Source: an uncultured Prevotellaceae bacterium
GTDB lineage: Bacteria > Bacteroidota > Bacteroidia > Bacteroidales > Bacteroidaceae
Direction of reading: 5' to 3'
Assembly (NCBI GenBank): GCA_900319225.1
Contig: ONNV01000004.1
Location: forward strand, 62,001-126,000
Length of the DNA: 64,000 nt
Shown: positions 28,477 to 38,802 of the stretch, one piece after another
How positions within the stretch are numbered: position 1 is the stretch's first letter
How the letters are laid out: each line of letters begins with the position of its first letter
Notes under the pieces: model-generated
What the model was told of the DNA's origin: nothing
What the model saw: only the letters and a program-made list of their open reading frames with translations
The model's database searches: none
Translations under genes and position numbers: made by a program

Positions 28477-28680
28477 GACTTGAAGGGAAACAGAGAGTAG
28501 TGGGTCTCTAGGACAATGCCCTCCCACAACAAAAAGTAACGATTCCGAAACAAAGGAGTAAACTCCAAGTTCCAGAATCGTTACTTTTTGTCGCGGGCCC
28601 CTCCCACTAGTCTCGCGTGGGTGCGAGAGTCCTAGAGACCCACTACTCTCTGTTTCGCTCGTTCTTCAAGTCTTACTTGA
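28469..28680. repeat. 17-bp inverted repeat flanking palindrome B and containing both convergent stop codons
   Basis: TCAAGTAAGACTTGAAG at 28469-28485 is the exact reverse complement of 28664-28680. Each arm contains the TAA stop codon of one of the two convergent genes that abut the element. Confidence 0.9.
28485..28662 (+). repeat. Compound structured palindrome, copy B
   Basis: Outer stem: 28488-28514 with 28629-28655, 27 bp perfect. Inner stem: 28531-28545 with 28575-28589, 15 bp perfect, around a 29-nt apical region with GGAGTAAACTCC. It has the same conserved blocks as copy A (CAATGCCCTCCCACAAC, GTCGCGGGCCCC, TCTCGC/GCGAGA hairpin, right end CTCTGTTTCGCTCG). Stem sequences differ from copy A at 7 outer and 5 inner positions, each compensated on the opposite arm. 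It fills the gap between two convergent genes and could act as a terminator as well. Confidence 0.88.
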
Positions 28681-29200
28681 CTTTCCAGACGTCAAGGGTG
28701 ATGCCTCCACCGGCGCCGCCGAAACCGGGCTGGCACAGGAACAGGCACTCGTTCATCCAGGCATACTTGCTGTCCTTGGGAGCCTCAAACTTGGGGGCGC
28801 AACGGAAATACATGCCACCCTGGCCACCCATCTTGATGATACCGTTGTTGCGTACGTGGATGGTTACGCCGTCATCGGTACGGATGCAGTAGATAGCCTC
28901 AACTTCATTGCGGCCGTCAACAGCCAGCTGATAGTCTGCGCCGCCGGGCAGAACCTCACCCTTGATATCGGGACCCTCGAAAGTACCGCCGGTGATAGGG
29001 ATGATGGTGCGGGTACCCTTGCCGTTGTTGCCTGATGAGTATGCCTGCCCCAGGGTTACGTTAAGACGTACTACATACTCAAGCTCGGGAGCCTTGGGCT
29101 CGCCGTTCTGCTGCTGGGGTGCGCCGAATCCGAACTGTGCATAGGCTGTGATGCCTGCGAGCAGTGCAACTGCTGCTACTGCAAAAAGAATTTTCTTCAT
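28673..29200 (-). CDS. Secreted DUF3237-family protein
   Basis: 175 aa with signal peptide MKKILFAVAAVALLAGITAYAQ. A short Gly/Gln/Pro linker (FGFGAPQQQNGEPKAPE) precedes a DUF3237 beta-barrel domain, recognised by ITGGTFEGPDIKGEVLPGG, AIYCIRTDDGVTIHVRNNG and the aromatic C-terminal strand. The biochemical role of the family is unknown. A -7 box lies on the minus strand at 29241-29248. Its 3' end converges on the propeller lipoprotein gene with palindrome B in between. Confidence 0.75.
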   Translation of the reverse strand: MKKILFAVAAVALLAGITAYAQFGFGAPQQQNGEPKAPELEYVVRLNVTLGQAYSSGNNGKGTRTIIPITGGTFEGPDIKGEVLPGGADYQLAVDGRNEVEAIYCIRTDDGVTIHVRNNGIIKMGGQGGMYFRCAPKFEAPKDSKYAWMNECLFLCQPGFGGAGGGITLDVWKVK

Positions 29201-29240
29201 AATTGTATTTGTTTTAGGTAAGTAATTTCAATACGGTAGG

Positions 29241-29278
29241 CAAAGATAGCTTTTTAAAGAGTTCTTTGATTACTTTTG
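29241..29278. promoter_or_regulatory. Divergent -7 boxes between the DUF3237 and btuC-like genes
   Basis: TATCTTTG on the minus strand (29241-29248) serves the DUF3237 gene, and TACTTTTG on the plus strand (29271-29278) serves the permease gene, which starts 16 bp later. Confidence 0.55.
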
Positions 29279-29294
29279 TGAGAAAATAGGATAA

Positions 29295-31501
<2,207 letters not shown>

Positions 31502-31507
31502 TTTTAA

Positions 31508-32557
31508 TTGATGATTTTTGAGATTTTGACCGATTCGCTGCGCACCGCAATCCTTGTCACAGGATTGGTGGTGATAATGATGATGCTCATTGAGGTTTTC
31601 AATGTACGTTCCAGCGGCCGTATGTTCAGCGGGCTTAAGAACCACCGTGTGGGGCAGGTGCTGCTGTCGGCTGCGTTGGGTGCCGTACCCGGATGTATGG
31701 GCGGATTTGCGTCAGTATCTCTTTACACCCACGGACTTATAAGCTTTGGTGCGCTGATTGCCATGATGATTGCGTCATCGGGCGATGAGGCGTTCGTGAT
31801 GCTGGCCATGTTCCCCGGCAAGTCCGGATGGATATTCCTGATACTCTTTGTGGTGGCTGTGGCAGTGGGTCTGCTGGTGGACCTGTTCCGCAGCAAGTAT
31901 GACGGCTGCCACTCGATGCATGTGCATGATGAGGACCGTGAGGTGGAGCATGAGCATCATCACAGCCGTCATTACGGATGGAAACGTATACTTATGTTCC
32001 TGGGCGTGGTGGTGTTCATAGGCGCCCTGCTGGCCGGATGGCTGGAGGGTGACGAGGCCGGTGCCGATGACGCGGTGTCCGGGTTCAACCTGCTGTCCGA
32101 GGATTGGATGTACTGGCTGTTCGCAGCGCTGAGCCTTGCCGTGCTTGGCATGCTCCTGTTTGCAGGAGACCATTTTGTCGAGGAGCATCTGTGGGAGCAT
32201 ATAGTGTGCCACCACCTGCTCTCCATATTCCTGTGGACACTGGGTACAATAGTGATAATAGGTGTGCTGATGTCATATTTTGACATTGCATCATGGGTGA
32301 GTGACAATACGATCCTTATGATTCTGCTGGCGGCTGCGGTGGGCGTAATCCCGGAGTCGGGGCCGCATCTGGTATTCGTGTCACTCTATGCGGCAGGTGT
32401 GGTTCCGCTGCCGGTCCTGATGGCCAGCTGCATAAGCCAGGACGGTCACGCATCACTGCCTCTGCTGGCCCAGAGCCGTGGCGCATTCATTAAAGCCAAA
32501 CTGATAAACGTTTGCGTAGCTGTTGCCGTGGGGCTTATTCTTCTCTGTATTGGGTAG
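31508..32557 (+). CDS. Putative 10-TM heavy-metal exporter (ArsP_2-like; 'putative manganese transporter')
   Basis: 349 aa with about ten hydrophobic helices in two similar halves: GAVPGCMGGFASVSLYTHG in the first and GVIPESGPHLVFVSLYAAG in the second are equivalent re-entrant-type motifs, and ISQDGHASLPLLAQS is conserved. A His/Asp/Glu-rich cytoplasmic loop (CHSMHVHDEDREVEHEHHH) lies between helices 4 and 5 and probably binds metal. The family is annotated as a 10-TM putative exporter; the ion is not known from sequence. It is the third gene after the FecCD permease and esterase, and its 3' end overlaps the convergent AraC gene by 23 bp. Confidence 0.75.
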   Translation: MMIFEILTDSLRTAILVTGLVVIMMMLIEVFNVRSSGRMFSGLKNHRVGQVLLSAALGAVPGCMGGFASVSLYTHGLISFGALIAMMIASSGDEAFVMLAMFPGKSGWIFLILFVVAVAVGLLVDLFRSKYDGCHSMHVHDEDREVEHEHHHSRHYGWKRILMFLGVVVFIGALLAGWLEGDEAGADDAVSGFNLLSEDWMYWLFAALSLAVLGMLLFAGDHFVEEHLWEHIVCHHLLSIFLWTLGTIVIIGVLMSYFDIASWVSDNTILMILLAAAVGVIPESGPHLVFVSLYAAGVVPLPVLMASCISQDGHASLPLLAQSRGAFIKAKLINVCVAVAVGLILLCIG

Positions 32558-33446
32558 GGGTCTGCCCGGTGTGGTTCTTGAAAAACCTGAAAAAGAATGA
32601 CTGGCTTGGAAAATTAAGCTTGGCCGATATCTCCTTTATGGTCATGTCGGTGTGACGCAGCATGTTCTTGGCATCCAGTATGAGCAACTCATTAAGCCAT
32701 TCGGGTACCGATCGGCCGCTGGCTTCCTTTACAATCTTGGACAGATACTTGGGCGTTACGCACATCTTGTCGGCATAGTAGCCTACCAGATGCTCACTTG
32801 CATGGTTGTTAATGGCCAGTTTTATGAACTGTTCCAGCATCTGGCGCTGTCTGGTGGTACGTGCGGGCGCTTCCAGATCCTGGCGTTTCTTGGAGTCGGC
32901 CAGGAATCCGGCAAACTGGTAGAATACTGATGACACCAGGCCTGACATGCTGTCATGAACAAACTGCGGATTGGTCTTGGTTATGTCCAGTGCCAGATTC
33001 ACATACTTATGGAGCATCTCGGTCTCATCGGCCGACAGGTGTATGCACGGGTCGCGCAACACTTCCATGGCCTCAACCAGGAATTTGCTGGGATTTATGC
33101 CGGTGCTTGATATGAATGAGGCCGATGCACAGATCAACGAGAATCTTAGGTTTTCAGTAAGGTCATCGGGTTGAGCTATCCTTACGATATTACCTGGCGT
33201 AATGAGCAGCAGTGTACCTGTGGTGAGGTGATAATCGGTAAGGTTTACGGAGCAGCTGGCCTCACCCTCAACACAATATGCGGCCATGTAACAGTCCACA
33301 CGGAAAGGATAGCGCAGATACCTGTATTGGGGCTTCTCCTGCAGACGTGCTATAAAGAAATCATCACCTATTCCAAATGATATACCCGAGGGAATCATCT
33401 GCTTGATTCTGGAGGGCGTGATAAGCATCTCTGAATACGATTCCAT
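32535..33446 (-). CDS. AraC-family transcriptional regulator
   Basis: I chose ATG 33446 (MESYSEMLITPSRIK), giving 303 aa; the frame extends upstream but that part would lie over the promoter. An N-terminal cupin-like ligand-binding domain (residues about 20-170) is followed by two helix-turn-helix motifs in the last 100 residues (CVTPKYLSKIVKEASG and IKEISAKLNFPSQSFFFRFF). It is divergent from the TolC-type efflux operon, and the shared 180-bp region has an inverted repeat, so it most likely controls that operon in response to a small molecule. Confidence 0.87.
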   Translation of the reverse strand: MESYSEMLITPSRIKQMIPSGISFGIGDDFFIARLQEKPQYRYLRYPFRVDCYMAAYCVEGEASCSVNLTDYHLTTGTLLLITPGNIVRIAQPDDLTENLRFSLICASASFISSTGINPSKFLVEAMEVLRDPCIHLSADETEMLHKYVNLALDITKTNPQFVHDSMSGLVSSVFYQFAGFLADSKKRQDLEAPARTTRQRQMLEQFIKLAINNHASEHLVGYYADKMCVTPKYLSKIVKEASGRSVPEWLNELLILDAKNMLRHTDMTIKEISAKLNFPSQSFFFRFFKNHTGQTPTQYREE

Positions 33447-33469
33447 CTCTTTTTTCTTTAGAATTGTGC

Positions 33470-33583
33470 CAAAAGTAATACGTTTTTGTGTTAAATGATA
33501 CCTATTTGTTGGTATTTTCGACCAATAGATACAAGTGGTGTTAAAAAAGATTGCATGGGTAAGCGGCTTCGGCATTACTTTTG
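33470..33583. promoter_or_regulatory. Divergent promoter region with candidate AraC operator
   Basis: Minus-strand -7 box TACTTTTG at 33470-33477 and plus-strand -7 box TACTTTTG at 33576-33583 face away from each other. Between them, CTATTTGTTGGT (33502-33513) and ACCAATAGATA (33521-33531) form an imperfect inverted repeat around ATTTTCG, a candidate regulator site. Confidence 0.5.
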
Positions 33584-33625
33584 TACCGGATTTAGTAAAG
33601 AAAAACAACATTATAAACGGACTAT

Positions 33626-35122
33626 ATGAAACATCCAAGTAGAATCATGATTGCGGTCTGCATGATGCTGATTACCTCTTACACGATGGCTCAGACCGTA
33701 TTGACACTTGAGGATTGCAGGGCAATGGCGCTGGAGAACAACGGCCAGTCCAAGATGGCCAAGGAGAAGGTGAATGCCGCCGAGTATGACAGTAAGGCCG
33801 CATTTGCCAATTATCTGCCCAAGGTATCGGCCACAGGAATGTACCTGCACAACAGCGAGAACATCAATCTTATCAGCGACGAGCAGAGTGGTACACTCTC
33901 AACCATCGGTACCAGGGTTCAGAATGGCGTACAGTCATTCATTACTGACCCTAACATTATGGGACTGATAACAAGTACCGATCCTGCTGTAAGGAATGCG
34001 GCAACGGCCATGTTCACCAAGATGTCCGCCATGGATATTGAGGGCACTCTCAACCAGCTGGGACAGGACCTGTCGGATGATCTGTCGCTTGATATCCAGA
34101 ATGTCTATGTGGGTATGATCACGGTCGAGGAGCCTCTCTATGTGGGCGGTAAGATACGTGCATATAATAAGGTGACCGCATATGCCAAGGAGTTGGCCCA
34201 GACCCAGCTTGACGGTGAGGACCAGAAGGTGCTGGTTACGGTCGATGAGGCTTACTGGCAGATTGTATCGATAGCAAACAAGCTGCGCCTTACCGATCAG
34301 TATGTGGAGCTGCTCCGCCAGATGGACCACAATGTTGAGATCATGAAGAATGAGGGCGTGGCTACCGCATCGGACCAGCTCTCCGTCAGGGTTAAGCTGA
34401 ATGAGGCCGAGATGACCCAGATTAAGGCTCAGAACGGTCTGACACTCTCCAAGATGCTGCTCTGCCAGCTTTGCGGAATGCCTCTGGACAGTGAGATAAT
34501 GCTTAAGGATGAGCTTAACGAGACACTTGACATCCCGGCCGATGAGGTTACATACACCCAGGAGGAGCTGTATGAGAACCGTCCCGAGCTTAAGAGCCTG
34601 GAGCTGGCAGTCAACATGTATGACATGAAATCAAAGATTGTCCGTGCCGATTACCTGCCTACAGTTGCAGTCATGGGCAATTACATTGTAACAAACCCGT
34701 CGGCCAGCAACGGCGTAAGCAATGAGTTCAATGGAATGTGGAACGTGGGCCTGGTTGCCAAGATTCCGGTATTCCACTTTGGTGAGGGCCTGAACAAGTA
34801 CCGCCGTGCCAAATCAGACATGTTAATCACCCAGTTCCAGCTGGAGGATGCCCGCGGCAAGGTTACGCTGCAGGCCTCACAGTATGAGAAAAAGATTGCC
34901 GAGGCCGATTCACGCCTTGAGATGGCGCTCAAGAACATGGAGAATGCCAATGAGAACCTGCGTGTGGCAAATGTGGGATTCAAGGAGGGCGTAGTTGAGT
35001 CATCACTTGTTCTGGCAGCCCAGACAGCATGGCTCAAGGCACACTCTGAGGAGATTGACGCTCGTATTGACCGCATAATGGCCACCGTTTATCTGCGCCA
35101 GGCAACAGGTCAGCTCAAATAA
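33626..35122 (+). CDS. TolC-family outer-membrane efflux protein
   Basis: 498 aa with signal peptide MKHPSRIMIAVCMMLITSYTMAQ. Two TolC-type repeats with LTLEDCRAMALENNGQ at the N-terminus and long helical hairpins; EEPLYVGGKIRAYNKV and IPVFHFGEGLNKYRRAKSD mark the equivalent beta-barrel strands, and the C-terminal LVLAAQTAWLKAHSEEIDAR helix is typical. It would form the outer-membrane duct of a tripartite exporter with the three genes that follow. Confidence 0.88.
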   Translation: MKHPSRIMIAVCMMLITSYTMAQTVLTLEDCRAMALENNGQSKMAKEKVNAAEYDSKAAFANYLPKVSATGMYLHNSENINLISDEQSGTLSTIGTRVQNGVQSFITDPNIMGLITSTDPAVRNAATAMFTKMSAMDIEGTLNQLGQDLSDDLSLDIQNVYVGMITVEEPLYVGGKIRAYNKVTAYAKELAQTQLDGEDQKVLVTVDEAYWQIVSIANKLRLTDQYVELLRQMDHNVEIMKNEGVATASDQLSVRVKLNEAEMTQIKAQNGLTLSKMLLCQLCGMPLDSEIMLKDELNETLDIPADEVTYTQEELYENRPELKSLELAVNMYDMKSKIVRADYLPTVAVMGNYIVTNPSASNGVSNEFNGMWNVGLVAKIPVFHFGEGLNKYRRAKSDMLITQFQLEDARGKVTLQASQYEKKIAEADSRLEMALKNMENANENLRVANVGFKEGVVESSLVLAAQTAWLKAHSEEIDARIDRIMATVYLRQATGQLK

Positions 35123-35153
35123 CTTATTCAAGAACGATAAAAGATATTATAAT

Positions 35154-36146
35154 ATGGACAACAAGACACAGAAATTGAACATTGCGCTGTCATTGACAGC
35201 ATTTGCAGTTGTGATTGTGATTGTATGTGCAGTAGGAATCTACACATTCAGACATCGTGAGCCTGAGATAGTTCAGGGACAGGCCGAGGCCAGCGAATAC
35301 CGCGTATCAAGTAAAGTTCCCGGACGTATTCTTAAGATCCTGGTTCATGAGGGTCAGACAGTTCACGCAGGTGATACCCTGGCAATTCTGGATACTCCCG
35401 ATATCAACGCCAAGCAGGCTCAGGCTGAGGCTGTGCTGAGTGCAGCCACCGCACAGAACGCCAAGGCCCAGAAGGGTGCCCGTGAGGAGCAGATTCAGGG
35501 CGCTTATGAGCTCTGGCAGAAAGCCAAGGCCGGCCTGGAGATATATGAGAAGACATATAACCGTGTTGAGAACCTTTACAGCGAGGGTGTTGTAAGCGAG
35601 CAGAAACGTGATGAGGCCAAGGCCCAGTATGACGCCGCCGTAGCTACCGAGAAGGCTGCCAAGTCACAGTATGACATGGCTGTGAACGGAGCCGAGGAGG
35701 AGGTCAAGGAGATGGCTGCAGCCCAGATGCGTCAGGCTCAGGGCGTAGTTGCCGAGGTTAACTCATACATTGATGAGACCGTACTCACAGCATCTCTTGA
35801 CGGTGAGGTAAGCGAGATATTCCCCATGGTAGGTGAGCTGGTAGGTACCGGTGCCCCCATCATGAACATAGCCGTTATGGATGATATGTGGGTTTCATTC
35901 AACGTACGTGAGGACCTGTTGCAGGACCTTACCATGGATGCCGTACGTGAGGCCTATGTACCTGCTCTGGACAAGACTATAGAGGTTAAGGTATCATACA
36001 TGCGTGACCTGGGCTCATATGCTGCCTGGAAGGCAACCAAGGTGAACGGCCAGTATGACCTTAAGACTTTCGAGGTTCGTGCCATCCCGCAGCAGAAGGT
36101 TGAGAACCTGCGTCCGGGTATGACCGTTATCATTGACAGAAACTGA
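35154..36146 (+). CDS. HlyD/EmrA-family periplasmic adaptor
   Basis: 330 aa. A single N-terminal membrane helix (residues about 10-30) anchors it in the inner membrane. A biotinyl/lipoyl-like half-motif GRILKILVHEGQTVHAGD is followed by an Ala/Lys/Gln-rich coiled-coil hairpin (about 80-205) and the second lipoyl half (TVLTASLDGEVSEIFPMVGE), then beta-barrel. It bridges the TolC-type duct and the two ABC-2 permeases. Spacing of 31 bp to the TolC gene and 6 bp to the permease indicates one operon. Confidence 0.88.
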   Translation: MDNKTQKLNIALSLTAFAVVIVIVCAVGIYTFRHREPEIVQGQAEASEYRVSSKVPGRILKILVHEGQTVHAGDTLAILDTPDINAKQAQAEAVLSAATAQNAKAQKGAREEQIQGAYELWQKAKAGLEIYEKTYNRVENLYSEGVVSEQKRDEAKAQYDAAVATEKAAKSQYDMAVNGAEEEVKEMAAAQMRQAQGVVAEVNSYIDETVLTASLDGEVSEIFPMVGELVGTGAPIMNIAVMDDMWVSFNVREDLLQDLTMDAVREAYVPALDKTIEVKVSYMRDLGSYAAWKATKVNGQYDLKTFEVRAIPQQKVENLRPGMTVIIDRN

Positions 36147-36152
36147 TAGACC

Positions 36153-37325
36153 ATGAGTGGAACAAAGCAAGGATTCTGGGCGATAGCAAGACGTGAGATC
36201 GTGCGTATGCAGTCACGTCCGCTTTACGGACTGAGCATGATCTTTGCGCCGCTGTTCTGCTTCCTGTTCTTCACTACCCTGATGGGTGAGGGTCTGCCGC
36301 AGAGCCTGCCGGCCGGTGTGGTTGATGAGGATAACACCACGGTATCCCGCTCCATACTCCGTAACCTGGACTCTTACCAGCAGACAGAAATCATAAAGCA
36401 GTACTCAAACTTTGCCGAGGCACGTGAGGCCTTGCAGAAGAATGAGATATATGGTTTCTTCTATATCCCCAAGGGTACTCAGGAGAAGGCTTCCAGCCAG
36501 CAGCAACCCAAGATATCCATCTATACCAACAGTACATACCTTATTCCTGCATCGCTGCTTTACCGTGACATGAAGACCATGGCAGTCATGGCATCGGCCG
36601 CGGTAGGACGTGAGGTGCTGTATGCCAAAGGTGCGAACCTGGATCAGGCTATGGGATTCCTGCAGCCCATCCAGATGGATATGCGTCCGCTTGGCAACCC
36701 GTGGCTCAACTATAACGTTTATCTGAGTAACACTTTACTGCCTGCAGTACTGGCCCTGATGATACTTATGGTGACCTGTTTCTCCATCCACACTGAACTC
36801 AAGGACGGAACAGCCCGTGAATGGATGTCTATGGCCAATGACAATGTCTTCATGGCTGTGAGCGCCAAGCTGTTCCCGCAGACGATGGTGTTCTCGCTGA
36901 TGGCGCTGGTTTACCTTATACTGCTATACGGATGTCTGGGATTCCCGCATCACAACGGTTTCTGGCCCATGTTCGTTGCAGCCGAGCTGCTGATACTGGC
37001 ATCGCAGGGATTCGCGGTGTTCATGGCTGCGGCCATCCCGTCACTGCGCTGGTCACTGAGCCTGTGCACGTTGTGGGGCGTATTGTCAATCCCTATCAGC
37101 GGATTCTCATTCCCCGTGATGGGTATGCCTCCTGCATTGCAGGCACTGTCATATATGTTCCCGCTCAGATACTATTTCCTGATTTATGTGGATCAGGCAC
37201 TGAACGGAATATCTCTTGTTTATTCGGCATGGTTCTACGTGGCTCTTATACTGTTCACGATCCTGCCGCTTGTTGACATTCATATGCTGCGTAAAGCTGC
37301 ATATGAGTATACTTACATGCCTTAA
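36153..37325 (+). CDS. ABC-2 type transporter permease (first of two)
   Basis: 390 aa. One N-terminal helix, a large periplasmic domain (about 50-185) and five C-terminal helices, as in YhhJ/YbhS-type permeases that export drugs or lipids with an HlyD adaptor. LKDGTAREWM and GFSFPVMGMPPALQALSYMF are family segments. It lacks any ATPase domain. It is 12 bp before a second permease with the same architecture. Confidence 0.85.
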   Translation: MSGTKQGFWAIARREIVRMQSRPLYGLSMIFAPLFCFLFFTTLMGEGLPQSLPAGVVDEDNTTVSRSILRNLDSYQQTEIIKQYSNFAEAREALQKNEIYGFFYIPKGTQEKASSQQQPKISIYTNSTYLIPASLLYRDMKTMAVMASAAVGREVLYAKGANLDQAMGFLQPIQMDMRPLGNPWLNYNVYLSNTLLPAVLALMILMVTCFSIHTELKDGTAREWMSMANDNVFMAVSAKLFPQTMVFSLMALVYLILLYGCLGFPHHNGFWPMFVAAELLILASQGFAVFMAAAIPSLRWSLSLCTLWGVLSIPISGFSFPVMGMPPALQALSYMFPLRYYFLIYVDQALNGISLVYSAWFYVALILFTILPLVDIHMLRKAAYEYTYMP

Positions 37326-37337
37326 TCATTAGTTGAT

Positions 37338-38651
37338 ATGTGGGTAAAAGATATGCTTGATGTTGCCGGAAAGGAACTCCGGGATACTATATCGGATGTA
37401 GGCGTATTGGTATTCTTTGTCATCGTACCATTGCTCTACCCGTTGCTTTATGCCTATCTATACAGCCGTGAAGTGGTGCATGAGGTACCTGTGGTTGTGG
37501 TAGATGAGTGCCGCAGTGCCACAAGCCGTGAGTTCCTGCGTAAGTGTGATGCTACCGCTGACCTTAAGATCATATCATACTGTGCCGATATGGAGGAGGC
37601 GCGTAATCTTATGCACCGCCATAAGGCATACGGCCTGATTCATATTCCGGCCGAGTTTGAGAGCACTCTGGTAAGCGGACGTCAGGCTACGGTTAACCTC
37701 TATTGCGACATGAGTGGCCTGCTTTATTACAAGGCCATGCTCAGCGGCTGTACTATGGTGTCACTGGAGATGAACCGTGACATTCAGATGACACGTCTGT
37801 CGGGCTTATCGGACCGTGAGAAGGAGGTTATTACCATGCCTATTGAGAATGAGTATATAACCATGTTCAACCCTGCAAACGGTTTCCAGGCATTCCTCAT
37901 TCCGGCTATCCTGATACTTTTGCTGCAGCAGACTCTCGTGCTTGGAGTGGCCATGCTGGCCGGAACCGAGGCCGAGCGCCGTCGTGCAGGTGTCCTGATA
38001 CTGGGACATGAGTATGACAATCCTATCACCGTACTGGGCGGTAAGGCATTGGCCTATCTGCTGGTTTACGGATTTACCGCCACTTACGTGCTCTGCTTTG
38101 TTCCGTGGCTGTTCCATATGCCTCAACTCTGGCAGTTGCCAACACTTGTGGCATTCATCATCCCGTTCCTGCTGTCCAGCATATTCTTTGCTATCTGCAT
38201 ATCATTCTTTGTAAGGGACAGGGAGTCTTGTTTCCTGCTGTTTGTGTTCGTGTCAGTCCCGCTTATATTCATGAGCGGCATATCCTGGCCGTCATCAAAT
38301 ATGCCTGCTTTCTGGAAGGTGCTGGCCCAGTTATTCCCGTCAACCCATGGAATCAACGGATTTGCCCGTATCAATACGGCTGGCGCATTGCTACAGGATG
38401 TAAGGATTGAGGCTCTTTCATTGTGGATGCTTACCGGACTCTATTTCATGCTTTCGCTCATTATTTATGAGCGAATGTACAGGTCGGACAAGATGCCGGG
38501 TGTGGAATTCGTAATCGCCATGCGCGCCCGTGCACGCCGCAATATCCGCGTCGCAGCCCGTGATATCAGGGAGGCAGGTCAGGAATTCATCGAAACCACA
38601 CAGCGTATTCAGAATATCCGCCGCTACCGCCGAGGAAAAAAGAATAATTGA
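37338..38651 (+). CDS. ABC-2 type transporter permease (second of two)
   Basis: 437 aa, paralogous in layout to the preceding gene: N-terminal helix (VGVLVFFVIVPLLYPLLYAYL), periplasmic domain, then LGVAMLAGTEAERRRAGV and GISWPSSNMPAFWKVLAQLF. The last 50 residues are basic and Arg-rich (RARARRNIRVAARDIREAG), probably cytoplasmic. It completes a heterodimeric exporter core; the ATP-binding subunit is not encoded in this operon. A dispersed inverted repeat follows. Confidence 0.85.
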   Translation: MWVKDMLDVAGKELRDTISDVGVLVFFVIVPLLYPLLYAYLYSREVVHEVPVVVVDECRSATSREFLRKCDATADLKIISYCADMEEARNLMHRHKAYGLIHIPAEFESTLVSGRQATVNLYCDMSGLLYYKAMLSGCTMVSLEMNRDIQMTRLSGLSDREKEVITMPIENEYITMFNPANGFQAFLIPAILILLLQQTLVLGVAMLAGTEAERRRAGVLILGHEYDNPITVLGGKALAYLLVYGFTATYVLCFVPWLFHMPQLWQLPTLVAFIIPFLLSSIFFAICISFFVRDRESCFLLFVFVSVPLIFMSGISWPSSNMPAFWKVLAQLFPSTHGINGFARINTAGALLQDVRIEALSLWMLTGLYFMLSLIIYERMYRSDKMPGVEFVIAMRARARRNIRVAARDIREAGQEFIETTQRIQNIRRYRRGKKNN

Positions 38652-38667
38652 TAATTGGAGAGGGGGC

Positions 38668-38786
38668 CAAAGGGGACGGTTCTTTTTGGCTCCTTTTGAA
38701 ATTAGCTCATTAATGAACAAAATAGCGTCTGGATGTTATCCAGGCGCTATTTATTTTGAAGGAGCCAAAAAGAACCGTCCCCTTTG
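38668..38786. repeat. Dispersed inverted repeat, GGGACGGTTCT family, copy 2
   Basis: Arms 38668-38693 and 38761-38786 are perfect 26-bp reverse complements with core GGGGACGGTTCT. The loop contains a second hairpin, 38720-38733 with 38739-38752 (AAATAGCG/CGCTATTT plus CTGGA/TCCAG, one mismatch). It separates the convergent permease and LytTR genes and may serve as a terminator for both. Confidence 0.92.
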
Positions 38787-38802
38787 TGCCCCCTTTGTGC
38801 CT

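Noticed and set aside
26785-28662. Retron msr-msd or group II intron origin of the compound palindromes
   Set aside because: No reverse transcriptase gene is anywhere in the window and the stem layout does not match a retron I know; kept as an open structured element instead.
26785-28662. Composite transposon with elements A and B as ends
   Set aside because: No transposase or recombinase is encoded between them, and the ends are not terminal inverted repeats of an IS.
33447-33638. Extended N-terminus of the AraC regulator
   Set aside because: The extra 64 residues would cover the divergent promoter and have no domain character.
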